NCBI RefSeq assembly: GCF_003591175.1
Contig: NZ_QYYG01000002.1
Coordinates: 1-64,000, forward strand
DNA from: Serratia inhibens
GTDB taxonomy: Bacteria > Pseudomonadota > Gammaproteobacteria > Enterobacterales > Enterobacteriaceae
Reading direction: 5' to 3'
DNA: 64,000 nt
Made by a program: the position numbers and the translations under genes. Positions 46,662 to 60,594 of this stretch are shown piece by piece; the first letter of the stretch is position 1, and the number at the start of each line of letters is the position of its first letter. Below the pieces are notes generated by a model. It made no database searches. It saw only the letters and a program-made list of their open reading frames with translations, and was not told the origin of the DNA.

Positions 46662-47108
46662 TTACTGAGGAATGCGCAGAACCTGTCCCGGATAAATTTT
46701 GTCCGGACTGGATAGCATGGGCTTGTTCGCTTCGAAGATCTTGTTGTACAGGTTGGCGTTACCGTACACTTCTTTCGACACCGCACTCAGCGTGTCGCCC
46801 TTCTTAACGGTATAGAAACGGCTCTCTGCTGCAGATTGTGCCACCGACACCTTATCTTCCACACCGCTGATACCCGCCACGTTACCGATCGCCACCAGGA
46901 TTTTTTCTTTCAGCTCCTGGCTGGCGGCATCGCCGGTCACCACGGCTTTACCATCAACCACCTGCACATCGACCTTATCGGTACCCGGCAGACCGGTTTT
47001 ATTCAAATGCTCCTTCAGTTTGGCGCTTTGATCTTCGGCAGTCGCGTTGCCGGTCACTGTGTCCCACAGTTTTTCGCCAGCTTCTTTGACGAAGTTAAAC
47101 AATCCCAT
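46662..47108 (-). CDS. kbp: potassium-binding protein Kbp (YgaU; BON and LysM domains)
   Basis: A 148-residue cytoplasmic protein: BON domain (about 25-90: [20 protein letters not shown]) and LysM domain (about 98-147: [20 protein letters not shown]). It matches E. coli Kbp/YgaU, which binds K+ with high selectivity. The LysM domain does not imply export here because there is no signal peptide ([16 protein letters not shown]). ATG at 47108 follows AAAGGAGTGAAT. In E. coli it is elsewhere in the genome. Confidence 0.93.
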   Translation of the reverse strand: MGLFNFVKEAGEKLWDTVTGNATAEDQSAKLKEHLNKTGLPGTDKVDVQVVDGKAVVTGDAASQELKEKILVAIGNVAGISGVEDKVSVAQSAAESRFYTVKKGDTLSAVSKEVYGNANLYNKIFEANKPMLSSPDKIYPGQVLRIPQ

Positions 47109-47338
47109 ATTCACTCCTTTCGATGGTTACAATGTTGCGTTCACTTAAGGCTTGTTAAGCTTAGCACTGCAAAACGGATATTCCATCGCTCCTGTAGCAT
47201 TTAGCCGTTGGAGTAATCCGAAAGTGCCCTCTTTGAGTGCCAATTCATCACTTTGTACCGATGTCCACGCTGAAAGACGCACCTTTTTTACCTACAATAA
47301 GGGTATGGAGAGATTTTGGCTCGAGGATGCAAGAGGCT

Positions 47339-47530
47339 ATGTACGCACTGGTCATGTTTGTCTGTTATCTGGATGGCGGCTGCGCCGATATCGTGGTTGA
47401 CGTGCTGCGCGACGAACCCCAGTGCCTGGTCGTCATGAAAGAACAAAATCTGCGCCACGCCGGCTGTTTTCCGGTGGAAGATTTTATCGACGGTTTCTGG
47501 CTGCCTGCCAGCGAATATGCGCCGTTGTAG
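47339..47530 (+). CDS. yebW: YebW family protein (DUF1482)
   Basis: A 63-residue protein. MYALVMFVCYLDGGCADIVV, the middle QCLVVMKEQNLRHAGCFPVE and DFIDGFWLPASEY match E. coli YebW/DUF1482, including four cysteines. The hydrophobic start may be a short membrane or signal segment. The ATG at 47339 follows AAGAGG closely; longer in-frame starts are not conserved. Function unknown. Confidence 0.87.
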   Translation: MYALVMFVCYLDGGCADIVVDVLRDEPQCLVVMKEQNLRHAGCFPVEDFIDGFWLPASEYAPL

Positions 47531-47660
47531 AGCGGAATGCGGGTTTTCTGCTATTTACCTCTGAGGAATTTCTGAATTCATCGGGAAAGAGGTATATCTA
47601 CGATGTTTTATGCCGCTATTTTGCTAAATTGCTTCACCCGAACGATATGGAGACGGCATC

Positions 47661-47885
47661 ATGCCCGTATCTACTCTCTCAGACGAACATTATGAAACCC
47701 TGTTACGCGATGTCAGCCTGGTGGTCGGCGGCGCGGTGATCCAACTGATCAATCTCAATAAGAAAGTCTCCGGCAATAATATTCTGGCCCAATTGGTCAC
47801 CGAGATTGAACACGAGAAAAATCAGCAACGCTCTGCCACCCTGCGCTCTGCGATTGAACTGATGGGCCTGGCCCCCAAAGGATAG
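47661..47885 (+). CDS. AriR/YmgB-like biofilm and stress connector protein
   Basis: A 74-residue helical protein. VGGAVIQLINLNKKVSGNNI and LAQLVTEIEHE with a final RSAIELMG resemble the E. coli YcgZ/YmgA/AriR connector family, small proteins acting on the Rcs phosphorelay, acid resistance and biofilm. GGAGACGGCATC precedes the ATG. The match is in pattern rather than high identity, so function is tentative. Confidence 0.7.
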   Translation: MPVSTLSDEHYETLLRDVSLVVGGAVIQLINLNKKVSGNNILAQLVTEIEHEKNQQRSATLRSAIELMGLAPKG

Positions 47886-47898
47886 CGGCCCAAATAAA

Positions 47899-47926
47899 GA
47901 AGGCAGAGCTTTCGCTCTGCCTTTTT
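47899..47926. terminator. bidirectional terminator between the AriR-like gene and the porin
   Basis: AAGGCAGAGC, loop TTTC, then GCTCTGCCTTTTT: perfect stem with A and T flanks, 14 bases beyond the AriR-like stop and about 40 beyond the porin stop. Confidence 0.92.
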
Positions 47927-47967
47927 ACCGTTCTCCCGACACAGGATGAAGGTAATAGCGTTGAAAC

Positions 47968-49050
47968 TTAGAAACGATAAGTCAGGTTAACCGCGACGAT
48001 ATCGTCAGTGCTCAGTTTCAGCTTGTTGTCGTCATTCAGCTGGTTGATTTTGTAATCAACGTAGGTATACATGTTTTTGTTGAAGTAGTAAGTCGCGCCC
48101 ACTTCCACGTATTTCACCAGATCGACATCGCCAAACCCTTCGATATCCTTGCCTTTAGACTGCACGTAGGCCAGAGATGGACGCAGACCGTTTTCGAACT
48201 GGTATTGAGCGACCATTTCGAAGTTCTGAGTTTTGTTGGCGAAGCCAGACACGCCGTTGCCGCTGATTGGCGTCATGTTACGGGTTTCAGCGTACATTGC
48301 CGCCAGGTAAACCTGATTGGCGTCGTATTTAACCGCCGTGGTCCAGGCCGTCGCGCTGTCGCCTTTGCCGTACTGCAGTTTCTTTTGATCGCTGGTGCGG
48401 TTCGAGTCAGAGAATGCCGCCGCCACGCCGATACCTGAACCACCGATATCCTGGTAATCCAATGACAGACCGTAGCCGTCACCGTTTTGCTTGGTCACGC
48501 TGCGACCGTCGCCGTCGTTTTTACCCTGGTACTGTACCGCCAGGTTCAGACCTTCCACCAACCCGAAGAAATCACGGTTACGATAAGTCGCCAAGCCGTT
48601 GGAACGCGCGGTCATGTAGTTATCGGTGTAGCTGTAACTATCACCGCCGAATTCCGGCAGCATGTCGGTGTAGGCTTCCGCGTCGTACACTACGCCGTAG
48701 TTGCGGCCGTAGTCGAATGAACCGTAGTTGGCGAACTTCAGACCGGCAAAGCCCAGACGGGTTTTGGTGCCTGTGGTACCCTGCGCTTCGTCGTGGTTGG
48801 CCTGGACGTTATATTCCCACTGGCCGTAACCGGTCAGTTGGTCATTGATTTGCGTTTCGCCCTTGAAACCCAGACGGACATAAGTCTTGTCGCCATCTTC
48901 GGATTTGTCATCGCTGAAAACATGTTTGGCAGAAACGCGACCGTACAGGTCAAGTTTATTGCCATCCTTATTATAAATTTCAGCCGCGTTGGCAAAGGAG
49001 GTGATTGCCGCAAGGGCAACAGCTAAGGCTAATACACTGCGATTCATCAT
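47968..49050 (-). CDS. general trimeric porin of the OmpC/OmpF family
   Basis: A 360-residue outer-membrane precursor. The signal peptide [20 protein letters not shown] ends ANA before [17 protein letters not shown], the classic mature start. The constriction loop L3 motif PEFGGD is present, and the chain ends in Phe (NLTYRF), needed for assembly. It forms a 16-strand beta-barrel for passive uptake of small solutes and some antibiotics. Whether it is the OmpC or OmpF counterpart is not resolved by eye. The 650-base upstream region holds several palindromes. Confidence 0.92.
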   Translation of the reverse strand: MMNRSVLALAVALAAITSFANAAEIYNKDGNKLDLYGRVSAKHVFSDDKSEDGDKTYVRLGFKGETQINDQLTGYGQWEYNVQANHDEAQGTTGTKTRLGFAGLKFANYGSFDYGRNYGVVYDAEAYTDMLPEFGGDSYSYTDNYMTARSNGLATYRNRDFFGLVEGLNLAVQYQGKNDGDGRSVTKQNGDGYGLSLDYQDIGGSGIGVAAAFSDSNRTSDQKKLQYGKGDSATAWTTAVKYDANQVYLAAMYAETRNMTPISGNGVSGFANKTQNFEMVAQYQFENGLRPSLAYVQSKGKDIEGFGDVDLVKYVEVGATYYFNKNMYTYVDYKINQLNDDNKLKLSTDDIVAVNLTYRF

Positions 49051-49233
49051 TTATTTTCCTAGATATTATAATTAAAAACCTGCCCATCACGCCCAATTTA
49101 TGATTTGGGCTGTGATCTTTATCATTTAGTATTTTATGAGCGCCCCTAATCAGGGGCCATGTGACATTAGCATCATGAATCCAAACTTCAAAAGAAAAAG
49201 TTCATAAAATACCGTGGGTAAAGCATGTTTATG

Positions 49234-49250
49234 TGTAACTGAATGTTACA
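49234..49250. promoter_or_regulatory. OmpR-like palindrome upstream of the porin
   Basis: TGTAACTGAATGTTACA is a perfect inverted repeat (TGTAAC, spacer TGAAT, GTTACA) centred about 190 bases upstream of the porin start. GTTACA/GTAACA half-sites are typical of OmpR boxes at ompF and ompC, so OmpR binding is plausible but unproven. Confidence 0.45.
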
Positions 49251-49320
49251 ACAAAGGACACAAACAAACCATTGATTCATATTGATATTTGTCACATACC
49301 TTATAACCAAATTGGTGCAA

Positions 49321-49337
49321 TGCACCAAATTAGTGCA
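49321..49337 (-). promoter_or_regulatory. NtrC-type enhancer site upstream of the porin
   Basis: On the minus strand TGCACT-AATTT-GGTGCA exactly fits the NtrC consensus TGCAC(C/T)-N5-GGTGCA. It overlaps a second palindrome, TTGGTGCAATGCACCAA (49312-49328). I did not find a GG-N10-GC sigma-54 promoter between it and the porin, so the role is uncertain. Confidence 0.45.
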
Positions 49338-49700
49338 ATTTGACTTATTTTAGCCTACTTTCTACACGATACGGAAATAACATGAAACTTAGCGTGGTTA
49401 CTAATAACGTTACTTATTTCACATTTTCATCTAAACAAAGTCACTGCACTGATTTAGGCCATTAAGCGGGTTTTAACCAGATCTTTTACAGGTTCACATA
49501 ATCAATGCGACTCAAAGCGTCAAAATAGTAATACCGGGGGAAATTAAATTTAAGAAATGGCAATAGTGAATAGCGGATATATAAAGAGAGGAGAACAAAC
49601 GTATTTTACAGGATAATACGCCAGATTAATTACAGGCTGCAGCTGACAACGCTGCAACCTGACGTACACTACAGATAAAACCGTCTGGACAGCTGACCGA

Positions 49701-50684
49701 TTAATACAGCGTGCTGCGCGGCACCTCAGTCAACACCATACCGGCGCGCAGCCCAAGCGCAACGGCAGGATTGGGGAACAAAATCCACTCGCTGGCATGT
49801 TGAACCCGGTACTCCTCACCCGGTTGTTCGCACAACAAAGTGCCCTGCTTAAGCTCGGTAAAGTTGGCGGTGTCGTCGCTAAGATGCAGCCTGAAATCCT
49901 CGCTGCGCTTAATCAACGACTGTTCGACGCGGAATAGGCGCAGCGCAACACCCGGCCGCGAAGGTAAAGGTTCACCGCTCACCACCGCCTGCAACGCACG
50001 GTTAATGGCGGCAAACTGTTGCAGATCGTTGCTGCCGAAGGGTTTCGCCTTGCCCAGCTCCAGCGTGCAGCTTGCAGCAGCGGCGTGTTCGCTGGAAAAA
50101 TGGCTGAAGGTGCCGCCAGGCGCGCTGTGGATCACCAGCGCGTCCAGATCGGCAGCATCCAGCACGGCCAGCATATCCGCACTGTAGGGCCGTGTCTGGA
50201 ATGGCAAGATGCCAAAGCGCGGCAACCGCGATTCACGTATCGCCGTATGCAGATCATAATGGAAACGCTCAGCCTCTTCGCCGTCGAAAAAAGCCGCTAT
50301 CACTTGCTCCAGCTGCTGCGCCCGCACGGTTTCACCGCTGTGGTTGAAATCGCGATAACGGCCGCCGAACATGCGATTCATGTCACTGTGCAGATAACGC
50401 TTGCCGGCGCGTATCGCCGCCGGATTGCCCAGCACTACCAACAGCCGAACCGCCAGCGGCCGCTCGCCCGCCAACAGCGTATTGACCCATTGGTTCAGCA
50501 GTTCAATCGGCGCCGTTTCATTACCGTGGATCCCGGCGGAAAGCACTACCGCCTGGCGGTAAGCCTGGCGTGGGGTAATTTCCAGCAAACCTTCCCCCAG
50601 CCAGCGCCAGCGGACATTCAGGTTCTCACCCTGCTGGTTGGCCGGGGCTTGCCCCGCCAGCGTCAGGGCCAGCAAATCAAACAT
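49701..50684 (-). CDS. astE: succinylglutamate desuccinylase
   Basis: AstE performs the last step of the arginine succinyltransferase pathway, releasing glutamate and succinate. The 327-residue zinc enzyme of the aspartoacylase/carboxypeptidase fold has the ligand motif GIHGNETAP (about 52-60), NPAAIRAGKRYLHSDMNRMF and YDLHTAIR (about 144-151). It follows astB with an 11-base gap and ends the operon. Length matches E. coli AstE (about 322). Confidence 0.94.
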   Translation of the reverse strand: MFDLLALTLAGQAPANQQGENLNVRWRWLGEGLLEITPRQAYRQAVVLSAGIHGNETAPIELLNQWVNTLLAGERPLAVRLLVVLGNPAAIRAGKRYLHSDMNRMFGGRYRDFNHSGETVRAQQLEQVIAAFFDGEEAERFHYDLHTAIRESRLPRFGILPFQTRPYSADMLAVLDAADLDALVIHSAPGGTFSHFSSEHAAAASCTLELGKAKPFGSNDLQQFAAINRALQAVVSGEPLPSRPGVALRLFRVEQSLIKRSEDFRLHLSDDTANFTELKQGTLLCEQPGEEYRVQHASEWILFPNPAVALGLRAGMVLTEVPRSTLY

Positions 50685-50695
50685 GGCGACTCCGT

Positions 50696-52036
50696 CTATT
50701 GTTGGAAAGGATAAACCGAACCCAGCCCGAGGATAGACGTCAAGGCGTCCAGCGCGTCGCGCCCCTCACGCAACAATTGCGGATCGGCCAAATCGTTTTG
50801 CGTCAGCCGATCGCGGTAATAGCGATCGACCCACTCATTCAGCGTGACAAACAGCGTGTCGTTCATCATCGCGCGCGGGTTCACCGCCCGCAGTTCCTGT
50901 TCATTCAGCGCTACGCGCAGCCTCAGGCAAGCCGGTCCGCCGCCGTTACGCATGCTCTCACGCAGGTCGAATACCTTGATTTCATCGATCGGCCCGCCGC
51001 CAGCCACCATCTCGCTCAGATAGCGCCACACGCCGTCATGCTGACGCGACTCTTCCGGCACCACAATCATCATCTTGCCGTCAGGTTTGGTTAAAATCTG
51101 GCTGTTGAACAGATAGGTCGATACCGCATCCGCCACCGAGACCTGCGCCGTCGGCACCTCAATCGCCGTCAATTCGCTTTCCAGCGTCGCCATCTTGCGG
51201 CGCACCTCATCCAGCGCTTGCTGCTGCTGATGAAACGCCTGCTGATGATGGAACAGCACGTTCTGGTTACTGACCGCAATCACGTCGTTATGAAACACGC
51301 CCTGGTCAATCACCGCCGGGTTTTGTTGCACAAACACCGTGTGCCGCTCATCCAATTGATGCAGTCGGGCAATCGCCTCGCCGGCCTCACGCGTCTGGCG
51401 CGCCGGGTAGCGCGTCGGTGCGGTTTCGCCGCCGAATTCCTGGCGGCCATAAACAAACATCTGCACGCTGCGTTTGCCGTAGTCGCCACCCAGCCGATTG
51501 TGGTTGGCTGCACCTTCATCACCAAACAGCGCCACCTGCGGCAGGGCTTCGTGGTGGGTGAAGTGACGTTCATCGTTGAAAATCGCGCGCAGCACGCCAG
51601 AGGTGGTCTCAGCCTCAATGGCGCGGTGGAATTTATTGTTCAGGTTGGCGGCGGTGAAATGCACCTTGCCATCCTTGCTGTCCGCCGAAGGCGAAACCGT
51701 AGCCGCATTGGCGGTCCACATACTGGAAGCCGAACTGAGTGCCGACAGCAGGCGTGGCGACTGACGCATCGCCTGTGCCAACACGGCCTCATCGCTGCCG
51801 CTGAAGCCCAGTTTGCGCAGCATCGGCACATGCGGTCGCTCCTGCGGCGGCAAAACGCCCTGCTGGAAACCGAGATCGGCCAGCGCCTTCATCTTCAGCA
51901 AACCCTGCTTGGCCGCCAGTTTCGGGTTAGACACGCTGTTTTGATGCTGCGTAGAGGCCTCATTGCCAAACGACAATCCGGCGTAATGATGCGTCAGGCC
52001 CACCAGACCATCGAAATTGACTTCATATCCTGACAT
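50696..52036 (-). CDS. astB: N-succinylarginine dihydrolase
   Basis: AstB hydrolyses N-succinylarginine to succinylornithine, CO2 and two ammonia. The 446-residue protein of the pentein fold starts [20 protein letters not shown], with [18 protein letters not shown] and a late HNDVIAVSN segment carrying the catalytic histidine region, and ends with [13 protein letters not shown], which includes the conserved cysteine. GGGAGAACCAC lies before the ATG at 52036. The reading frame stays open for 82 more codons upstream, through a MITE-like element, but that extension is not part of AstB. Confidence 0.95.
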   Translation of the reverse strand: MSGYEVNFDGLVGLTHHYAGLSFGNEASTQHQNSVSNPKLAAKQGLLKMKALADLGFQQGVLPPQERPHVPMLRKLGFSGSDEAVLAQAMRQSPRLLSALSSASSMWTANAATVSPSADSKDGKVHFTAANLNNKFHRAIEAETTSGVLRAIFNDERHFTHHEALPQVALFGDEGAANHNRLGGDYGKRSVQMFVYGRQEFGGETAPTRYPARQTREAGEAIARLHQLDERHTVFVQQNPAVIDQGVFHNDVIAVSNQNVLFHHQQAFHQQQQALDEVRRKMATLESELTAIEVPTAQVSVADAVSTYLFNSQILTKPDGKMMIVVPEESRQHDGVWRYLSEMVAGGGPIDEIKVFDLRESMRNGGGPACLRLRVALNEQELRAVNPRAMMNDTLFVTLNEWVDRYYRDRLTQNDLADPQLLREGRDALDALTSILGLGSVYPFQQ

Positions 52037-52078
52037 GTGGTTCTCCCGGGCCGAGCAGGCTCGCCCCTGTTCAAAAAA

Positions 52079-54803
<2,725 letters not shown>

Positions 54804-54855
54804 AATGCGAACCTCGTCAGAATCAGGCTGCGCCGGTTAAGGCGCAGCCTGTGTA

Positions 54856-56729
<1,874 letters not shown>

Positions 56730-57704
56730 ATGTCAAAAAAAACTGTTGATCCCACCCAGCCGGCGGCACAAAAGGATATTCGCGTATTTCTGGACGCGTT
56801 AAACGCCGGCGGCGGCAAACCCATGGAGCAAATGAAGCCGAAGGAGGCGCGTAAAGTGCTGGAAGGGGCGCAAAGCAGCGTTGAAGTCCCGCTGTACGAA
56901 GTCGAAATCAGCGAGAAGACCATTCACGTTGAGGGACAGGACATCCTGCTGCATCTGGTGCGGCCGGCCAGAGTAAAAGAAGCGCTGCCGGTATTCATGT
57001 TCTTCCACGGCGGGGGCTGGGTGTTGGGAGACTTTCCTACTCATGAACGGTTGGTGCGCGATCTGGTGCACAGTTCCGGCGCGGCGGCGGTGTTTGTCAA
57101 TTACACCCCTTCACCGGAAGCGCATTACCCCACCGCCATCAACCAGGCCTATGCCGCCACCGAATGGGTGGCCGAATACGGCGAAAAAATCAACGTCGAC
57201 GGTTCGCGGCTGGCGGTAGTCGGCAACAGCGTAGGCGGCAATATGGCAGCGGTGGTCAGCCTGATGGCCAAGGAAAAAGGCACGCCGGCGCTGCGCAGCC
57301 AGATCCTGCTGTGGCCGGTGACCCACGCCAGCTTCGATACCGACTCCTATCACCAGTTCGCCGAAGGCCACTTCCTGACGCGCAACATGATGAAATGGTT
57401 CTGGGACAACTACACCACCGACAAGGCACAGCGCAAAGAGATCTACGCGTCGCCGCTCAATGCCACGCTGGAACAGTTGAAAGGCCTGCCGCCGGCGCTG
57501 GTGCAGACTGCCGAGCTGGACGTACTGCGCGACGAAGGCGAAGCCTATGCCCGCCTGCTGAACGCCGCCGGGGTAGAAGTGACTTCTACCCGTTATAACG
57601 GGCTGATCCACGATTATGGTTTGCTGAACCCGGTAGCCCACGTGCCGGCAGTGCACTCGGCCATTCATCAGGCCGGGCGCGCGCTGAAACACTATCTGGC
57701 TTAA
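56730..57704 (+). CDS. alpha/beta hydrolase of the HSL/acetyl-esterase type
   Basis: A 324-residue esterase/lipase. The HSL-family oxyanion motif FFHGGGWVLGDF (about 90-101), nucleophile GNSVGGN (GxSxG, Ser near 168), acid residue in AELDVLRDEGE (about 264) and His in NGLIHDYGLLNP (about 295) form a complete catalytic set. No signal peptide, so cytoplasmic. AGGAG at 56720-56724 favours the ATG at 56730 over 56727. The stop shares TTAA with the convergent ABC ATPase gene. Substrate unknown. Confidence 0.85.
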   Translation: MSKKTVDPTQPAAQKDIRVFLDALNAGGGKPMEQMKPKEARKVLEGAQSSVEVPLYEVEISEKTIHVEGQDILLHLVRPARVKEALPVFMFFHGGGWVLGDFPTHERLVRDLVHSSGAAAVFVNYTPSPEAHYPTAINQAYAATEWVAEYGEKINVDGSRLAVVGNSVGGNMAAVVSLMAKEKGTPALRSQILLWPVTHASFDTDSYHQFAEGHFLTRNMMKWFWDNYTTDKAQRKEIYASPLNATLEQLKGLPPALVQTAELDVLRDEGEAYARLLNAAGVEVTSTRYNGLIHDYGLLNPVAHVPAVHSAIHQAGRALKHYLA

Positions 57705-58669
57705 TCGGCATAATGGCAGGCCACCCGGTGCCCGGCAGCCACAGTGCGCAACGCGGGGGCCAATTGCCGACACTGAGCGGTAGCCTGCGGGCAACGGGGG
57801 TGAAAACGGCAGCCCTGCGGCGGTTGAGCCGGGTTGGGCAGTTCCCCCCGTGCCATTGCCTGCGGCTGCCGCAGCGGATCCAGGCTGGGTACCGACGCCA
57901 GTAACGCCTGGGTATAAGGGTGGCGCGGCCGGCGAAACAGGCTGTCGCGATCGGCGCTCTCGACAATCTGGCCGAGATACATCACCGCCACGTCCTGGCA
58001 CAGATGTTCCACCACCCCGAGATCGTGCGAAATAAACAGAAAGGTTACGCCCTGCTGCTCCTGGAGATCGGAAAACAGGTTGATGATCTGCGCCTGAATC
58101 GAGACGTCGAGCGCCGAAATCGGCTCATCGGCGACGATAAACTCCGGCTGCAGGATCACCGCACGCGCAATGCCGATACGTTGCCGCTGGCCGCCGGAGA
58201 ACTCATGCGGAAAACGTCCGTAATGCTGCGCCGACAGCCCGCAGATCTCCATAGTGTCGATCACCCGGTCGCGCAATTCACTTTTAGTCGCCAGACCGTG
58301 TTGCAGCAGGGCTTCGCCAATCGCATCGCCAACGCGCATTCTCGGATTCAGCGAACTGTAGGGATCCTGAAACACCAGTTGCATCTTCGGGCGCATGGCG
58401 CGCAGTTGGCGTGGACCGAGCGCATCCAGTGCCTGCCCGTTAAACAGCACTTCGCCGGCGGTTTTATCATGCAGCCCCAGCAACGTGCGGCCAACGGTGG
58501 TTTTGCCGCTGCCGGACTCACCCACCAAACCGAAAATGGTTCCCCTGCGAATGCTGAAGCTGACGTCATCCACCGCCCGCAACTGGCCGGTAGTTTGGCC
58601 GAACAGGCCATCGCGCAGCGGGAAATATTTCTTCAGCCCTTTCACTTCAACCAGTAATTCAGCCGACAT
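57701..58669 (-). CDS. peptide ABC transporter ATP-binding protein (OppF/DppF type)
   Basis: A 322-residue ATPase. Walker A GESGSGKTT (about 50-58), Q-loop LVFQDPYSSLNPRM, signature FSGGQRQRIGIARA (about 155) and Walker B FIVADEPISALD are intact, with the OppD/F C-terminal cysteine motif CRFHPRCPQATAQC that can hold an iron-sulfur cluster in some family members. It overlaps the upstream ATPase gene by 11 bases, as expected for paired nucleotide-binding subunits. Last gene of a five-gene operon. Confidence 0.92.
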   Translation of the reverse strand: MSAELLVEVKGLKKYFPLRDGLFGQTTGQLRAVDDVSFSIRRGTIFGLVGESGSGKTTVGRTLLGLHDKTAGEVLFNGQALDALGPRQLRAMRPKMQLVFQDPYSSLNPRMRVGDAIGEALLQHGLATKSELRDRVIDTMEICGLSAQHYGRFPHEFSGGQRQRIGIARAVILQPEFIVADEPISALDVSIQAQIINLFSDLQEQQGVTFLFISHDLGVVEHLCQDVAVMYLGQIVESADRDSLFRRPRHPYTQALLASVPSLDPLRQPQAMARGELPNPAQPPQGCRFHPRCPQATAQCRQLAPALRTVAAGHRVACHYAD

Positions 58670-59645
58670 GAATGCGCCCTCCCGCGTTCAGAAAGCAGGC
58701 GGACTGGCGCTGCGCATGGCCGTACAGCGGCGGAATGCCGTCACGACAGCGTGCGCTCACCTGCGAGCAACGATCGGCAAAAGCGCAATGGTCGGGCAAA
58801 CGGGCCAGATCGGGCACCTGGCCGGGGATCGAATACAATCGGCGGCGGCGCTGCCCGGCCACCGGCCGCGATGCCATCAGCCCCTGGGTATAAGGATGTT
58901 GCGGATTAGCCAGCACCTCTCGCGTAGCGCCCTGTTCGACAATCCGCCCGGCGTACATCACCACCAACCGGTCGGCCATCTGAGCGATGACCCCGAGATC
59001 GTGGGTGATCAGCATCATCGCCATATTGTGCCTTTGCGCCTGTTCGCGCAGCAGCGCCAGGATTTGCGCCTGCACAGTGACGTCGAGCGCCGTGGTCGGC
59101 TCGTCGGCAATCAGCAGCGCCGGGCGGCAACTGATGGCCATGGCGATCATGATGCGTTGCAGCATGCCGCCGGAAAGCTGGTGCGGGTAGCTGGCCATCA
59201 ACTGTTCAGCGCGCGCCAATCCCACTTCCGTAATCAACGCCGTCGCTTCCCGCCAGGCGGCCTTCGGCGCCGCCCCCCGGTGGCGGATCAGCGGCTCCAC
59301 CAGTTGCTCGCCAATGGTCAGCACCGGGTTCAGCGCGCTCATCGGCTCCTGGAAGATCATCGCCAAGCGGTTGCCGCGCAAATCGGCCATCTGCTGTGGC
59401 CGCAGTTTCAGCAAATCCTGGCCGTCAAAATGAATCTCGCCGCCGTCGATCTGTGCCAGCGGCTGCGGCAACAACCCCATCATCGCCAGGGCGGTGACGC
59501 TTTTGCCACAGCCGGACTCGCCGACCACGCCCAGCGTCTGCCCGGCGTGCAATTCGAAACTCACCTGCTGCACCGCCCGTATTCGGCCCTGTTCGCCGTT
59601 GAAGGCCACCGACAGTTGATTAAAGGCTACCAGCGGTTGGCTCAT
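58659..59645 (-). CDS. peptide ABC transporter ATP-binding protein (OppD/DppD type)
   Basis: A 328-residue ATPase partnering the OppF-type subunit. Walker [18 protein letters not shown] (about 39-55), signature [14 protein letters not shown] (about 160) and Walker [17 protein letters not shown] are intact; the C-terminal motif is [14 protein letters not shown]. The signature reads SGGMLQR rather than SGGMRQR, a frequent variant. It overlaps the permease gene by four bases. Confidence 0.92.
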   Translation of the reverse strand: MSQPLVAFNQLSVAFNGEQGRIRAVQQVSFELHAGQTLGVVGESGCGKSVTALAMMGLLPQPLAQIDGGEIHFDGQDLLKLRPQQMADLRGNRLAMIFQEPMSALNPVLTIGEQLVEPLIRHRGAAPKAAWREATALITEVGLARAEQLMASYPHQLSGGMLQRIMIAMAISCRPALLIADEPTTALDVTVQAQILALLREQAQRHNMAMMLITHDLGVIAQMADRLVVMYAGRIVEQGATREVLANPQHPYTQGLMASRPVAGQRRRRLYSIPGQVPDLARLPDHCAFADRCSQVSARCRDGIPPLYGHAQRQSACFLNAGGRIHVG

Positions 59646-60592
59646 CGTCTTACCCCGTTCATTTTCGGATCGAGCGCGTCCCGCAGGCCGTCACCCAGAA
59701 TATTAATCGCCACTACGGTGATAAAAATCGCCAGACCCGGCGGCATCCACAACCAGGGGCGACGCTGAAAATCGATCAGGCTGTTGGCGGCATCCATCAT
59801 GTTGCCCCACGACGGCGTCGGAGGAACCACGCCCAGCCCCAGATAGCTGAGCGCCGATTCGCTGAGAATGGCATTGGCCACCCCCATGGTCGCCACCACC
59901 ACCAGGATCGGGACGGTATTCGGCAGCAGGTGGCCAAAAATACGCCGCCGGGTGGATAGCCCCAACACTTCGGTCGCCAGCATGAAATCACGCTCGCGCA
60001 GCGACAGGATCTGGCCGCGCACCAGCCGCGCCAGCGAAGGCCAGCCCAACAGGCTGAGCATGATCATTACCATGTAGATACGGTAATCCGGCGAAACGTC
60101 CAGTTCGGACAGCATCGCTCCCATAATGATCAGCAACGGCAGGCTGGGGATGGTCATCAGCAGATCGGCAAAACGCATGATCAGCTTGTCCACGATGCCG
60201 CCCAGATAACCGGATAACGCCCCCAACAGGTAGCCGAGCGTCACCGACAGCAGCATCGACACCAGGCCGATGGTCAGCGAGATGCGCCCCGCCAGCAGCA
60301 GGCGGGTGTAAATATCGCGGCCGAGAAAATCGGTACCGAGCCAGTGCGCGGCATTGGGTGCCTGATTAATGTTCAGCGCATCCCCGGCATCGTCCTGCCA
60401 CGGCGACAGCATCGGCCCAAAAATGCACAGCACTGCCAGTATCAGCAGCAACAACAGCGAGGCCATCGCCAACCGGTGGCGCCGCAAGCGTTGCCAGGCC
60501 TGTGCGGTCGGCGGCGGCGACAACTGCGCCAGCGCCGGGAGTTGCGCCTGCCGCCAGCGGCGACGGCGACCAAAAAACAGCGTTGCCAACAT
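59642..60592 (-). CDS. peptide ABC transporter permease (OppC/DppC type)
   Basis: A 316-residue inner-membrane permease with six helices: one after a basic cytoplasmic start (RLRRHRLAMASLLLLLILAV) and five in the DppC core. GTDFLGRDIYTRLLLAGRIS and the EAA loop region EVLGLSTRRRIFGHLLPNTV (coupling to the ATPases) are clear. Two bases separate it from the upstream permease. Confidence 0.92.
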   Translation of the reverse strand: MLATLFFGRRRRWRQAQLPALAQLSPPPTAQAWQRLRRHRLAMASLLLLLILAVLCIFGPMLSPWQDDAGDALNINQAPNAAHWLGTDFLGRDIYTRLLLAGRISLTIGLVSMLLSVTLGYLLGALSGYLGGIVDKLIMRFADLLMTIPSLPLLIIMGAMLSELDVSPDYRIYMVMIMLSLLGWPSLARLVRGQILSLRERDFMLATEVLGLSTRRRIFGHLLPNTVPILVVVATMGVANAILSESALSYLGLGVVPPTPSWGNMMDAANSLIDFQRRPWLWMPPGLAIFITVVAINILGDGLRDALDPKMNGVRR

Positions 60593-60594
60593 GT

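Larger units (their letters stand above)
49051..49700. other. regulatory region upstream of the porin / downstream of astE
   Basis: An AT-rich 650-base stretch with at least two palindromes (49234-49250 and 49311-49337) and GCCCCTAATCAGGGGC at 49143-49158, a hairpin in the probable porin leader. I find no ORF with a ribosome site and no recognisable micF-like RNA, although a small RNA could be hidden here. Confidence 0.5.

Noticed and set aside
49051-49700. Possible micF-like antisense RNA upstream of the porin
   Set aside because: I could not find the conserved MicF 5' segment followed by an intrinsic terminator; only palindromes are evident.
58395-59768. 457-codon ORF opposite the two ABC ATPase genes
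   Set aside because: Crosses two confirmed genes on the other strand and lacks any recognisable motif.
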